From assembly GCA_011390085.1 (NCBI GenBank), contig JAABTB010000149.1, positions 1-6,163 on the forward strand: a stretch of DNA of 6,163 nucleotides, read 5' to 3'. Shown one piece after another: positions 5,364-6,163 of the stretch. Every line of letters begins with the position of its first letter. The first letter of the stretch is position 1. The position numbers were made by a program, and so were the translations under genes. The notes below the pieces were generated by a model, which saw only the letters and a program-made list of their open reading frames with translations, ran no database searches and was not told the DNA's origin. The stretch is from Desulfobacula sp. GTDB lineage: Bacteria; Desulfobacterota; Desulfobacteria; Desulfobacterales; Desulfobacteraceae.

Positions 5364-6163
5364 CTAACCTACCTTGATGTCCTGTTCCGTACGGGCAATG
5401 ATCGTATCCTGCGAGTACCTTGCAAGATCGATGAATTTCGCGCTATAACCCGCAATGCGGACCAGCATATCGGTATGCTTTTCAGGTTCCATCTGGGCCG
5501 CCTTCATGTCTTCGGTGGAGATGACATTGAACTGGACATGGTCAATGCCCAGAGAATGCCAGGTTTTCATATAGGCATGCCAGATGTCAAACCCGGAATC
5601 GCTGTTCATGAGCACCGTTGAAAGGCGTTGATTCAAAAGAATTCCTTTGTGCTTGGAAGCATTGATTTTGGATACGGATTTAAGCACGGCCGTGGGACCG
5701 TTTTTGTCACAGCCCATGTAGGGAGAGCTGCCGCCGTCATCCAGGGCTTCGCCGGCGTGTCTGCCATTGGCGGTTGCTGCTGTTTTAGGGCCGTTGACGA
5801 TATATCCGGCAACAGACTGGGCAAGCGGCAGCGGATAGGTGCCGGAGTAAGTTGTATTTCTCTTCCATTCATCGGCCACAAGATCATAATATTTGGTTGC
5901 AATAGCATCTACATAGGCATCGTCGTTGCCGAATTTGGGTGCGTTCCAGAAATCGATCCGCATTTCTTCCTTGCCTTCCCAGTTGCTTCTCATGGCATCC
6001 ATGAGTTCAGCCATGGTGTATTTTTTCTCATCAAACACCAGTTTCTTAATGGCAGCCATGGAATCGATGACCACAACACTGCCGCCGATAATATTGTGCC
6101 AGGGGTTGGCAATCTCGGCCAGCTCATTGGCATCCATCCCTTTTTCCACGCACCCGTCATCAA
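5364..6163 (-). CDS. Glycyl radical enzyme catalytic subunit, C-terminal part (probable X-succinate synthase family)
   Basis: The gene enters from beyond 6163 and ends at TAG 5366-5364; 265 residues are visible, roughly the last third of a GRE of about 800-860 residues. The glycyl radical loop is clear: VRIAGYSA near the end, with the radical glycine encoded at 5448-5450, 28 residues from the C terminus counting the glycine. Other GRE blocks are DDGCVEKG, AAIKKLVFDEKK, NAPKFGNDD, ANGRHAGEAL, DKNGPTAVLKS and HVQFNV. The active-site cysteine of the family lies further upstream, outside the window; the Cys in DDGCVEKG is not it, because it is only about 235 residues from the glycine instead of the usual 330 or so. 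The small Fe-S subunit and NorQ-like ATPase downstream point to a fumarate-adding enzyme (benzyl-, alkyl-, naphthylmethyl- or hydroxybenzylsuccinate synthase type). A decarboxylase or another GRE cannot be excluded from this fragment. No frame disruption is seen. The GTG at 6149 is an internal valine codon, not a start. Confidence 0.9.
   Translation of the reverse strand, partial: DDGCVEKGMDANELAEIANPWHNIIGGSVVVIDSMAAIKKLVFDEKKYTMAELMDAMRSNWEGKEEMRIDFWNAPKFGNDDAYVDAIATKYYDLVADEWKRNTTYSGTYPLPLAQSVAGYIVNGPKTAATANGRHAGEALDDGGSSPYMGCDKNGPTAVLKSVSKINASKHKGILLNQRLSTVLMNSDSGFDIWHAYMKTWHSLGIDHVQFNVISTEDMKAAQMEPEKHTDMLVRIAGYSAKFIDLARYSQDTIIARTEQDIKVG

Overview
The window is one tightly packed, single-strand (minus) gene cluster around a glycyl radical enzyme (GRE) and its maturation machinery. 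Transcription runs from high to low coordinates. The order is: GRE catalytic subunit (C-terminal part only, 6163-5364); a 68-residue four-cysteine Fe-S subunit (5277-5071); two consecutive radical-SAM GRE activases (5033-3951 and 3954-2932); a MoxR/NorQ-type AAA+ ATPase (2935-2087); a protein with a C-terminal von Willebrand A (VWA) domain (2106-397); a MoaD/ThiS-like ubiquitin-fold protein (382-98); and the first codons of a further gene (69-19). Genes overlap by 4 to 20 bases or are separated by less than 90 bases, so I read it as one operon whose promoter lies beyond 6163. No promoter or convincing rho-independent terminator is visible.

A GRE with a tiny Fe-S subunit, a dedicated activase and a NorQ-like ATPase is the arrangement of fumarate-adding X-succinate synthases (benzylsuccinate synthase and relatives), which start anaerobic breakdown of toluene, other alkylaromatics or alkanes. 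The substrate cannot be read from the piece of GRE present. Gene content suggests an anaerobe, most plausibly a sulfate-reducing Desulfobacterota (deltaproteobacterial) member. This is inference from gene families, not from a marker gene.

Likely division of labour: the activase uses SAM and Fe-S clusters to place a radical on the glycine encoded at 5448-5450. The small subunit stabilises the GRE. The AAA+/VWA pair resembles NorQ/NorD and CbbQ/CbbO and may remodel or repair the enzyme complex. The role of the ubiquitin-like protein is unknown.

Two points stand out. The first activase contains an in-frame TGA (4749-4751) with the same reading frame intact on both sides. About 20 bases downstream is a small hairpin resembling a bacterial SECIS element, so this may be a selenoprotein; a nonsense mutation is the main alternative. 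Also, the first 18 bases of the window match the 3' end of an Illumina TruSeq adapter, so the left end is a library artefact rather than genome sequence.
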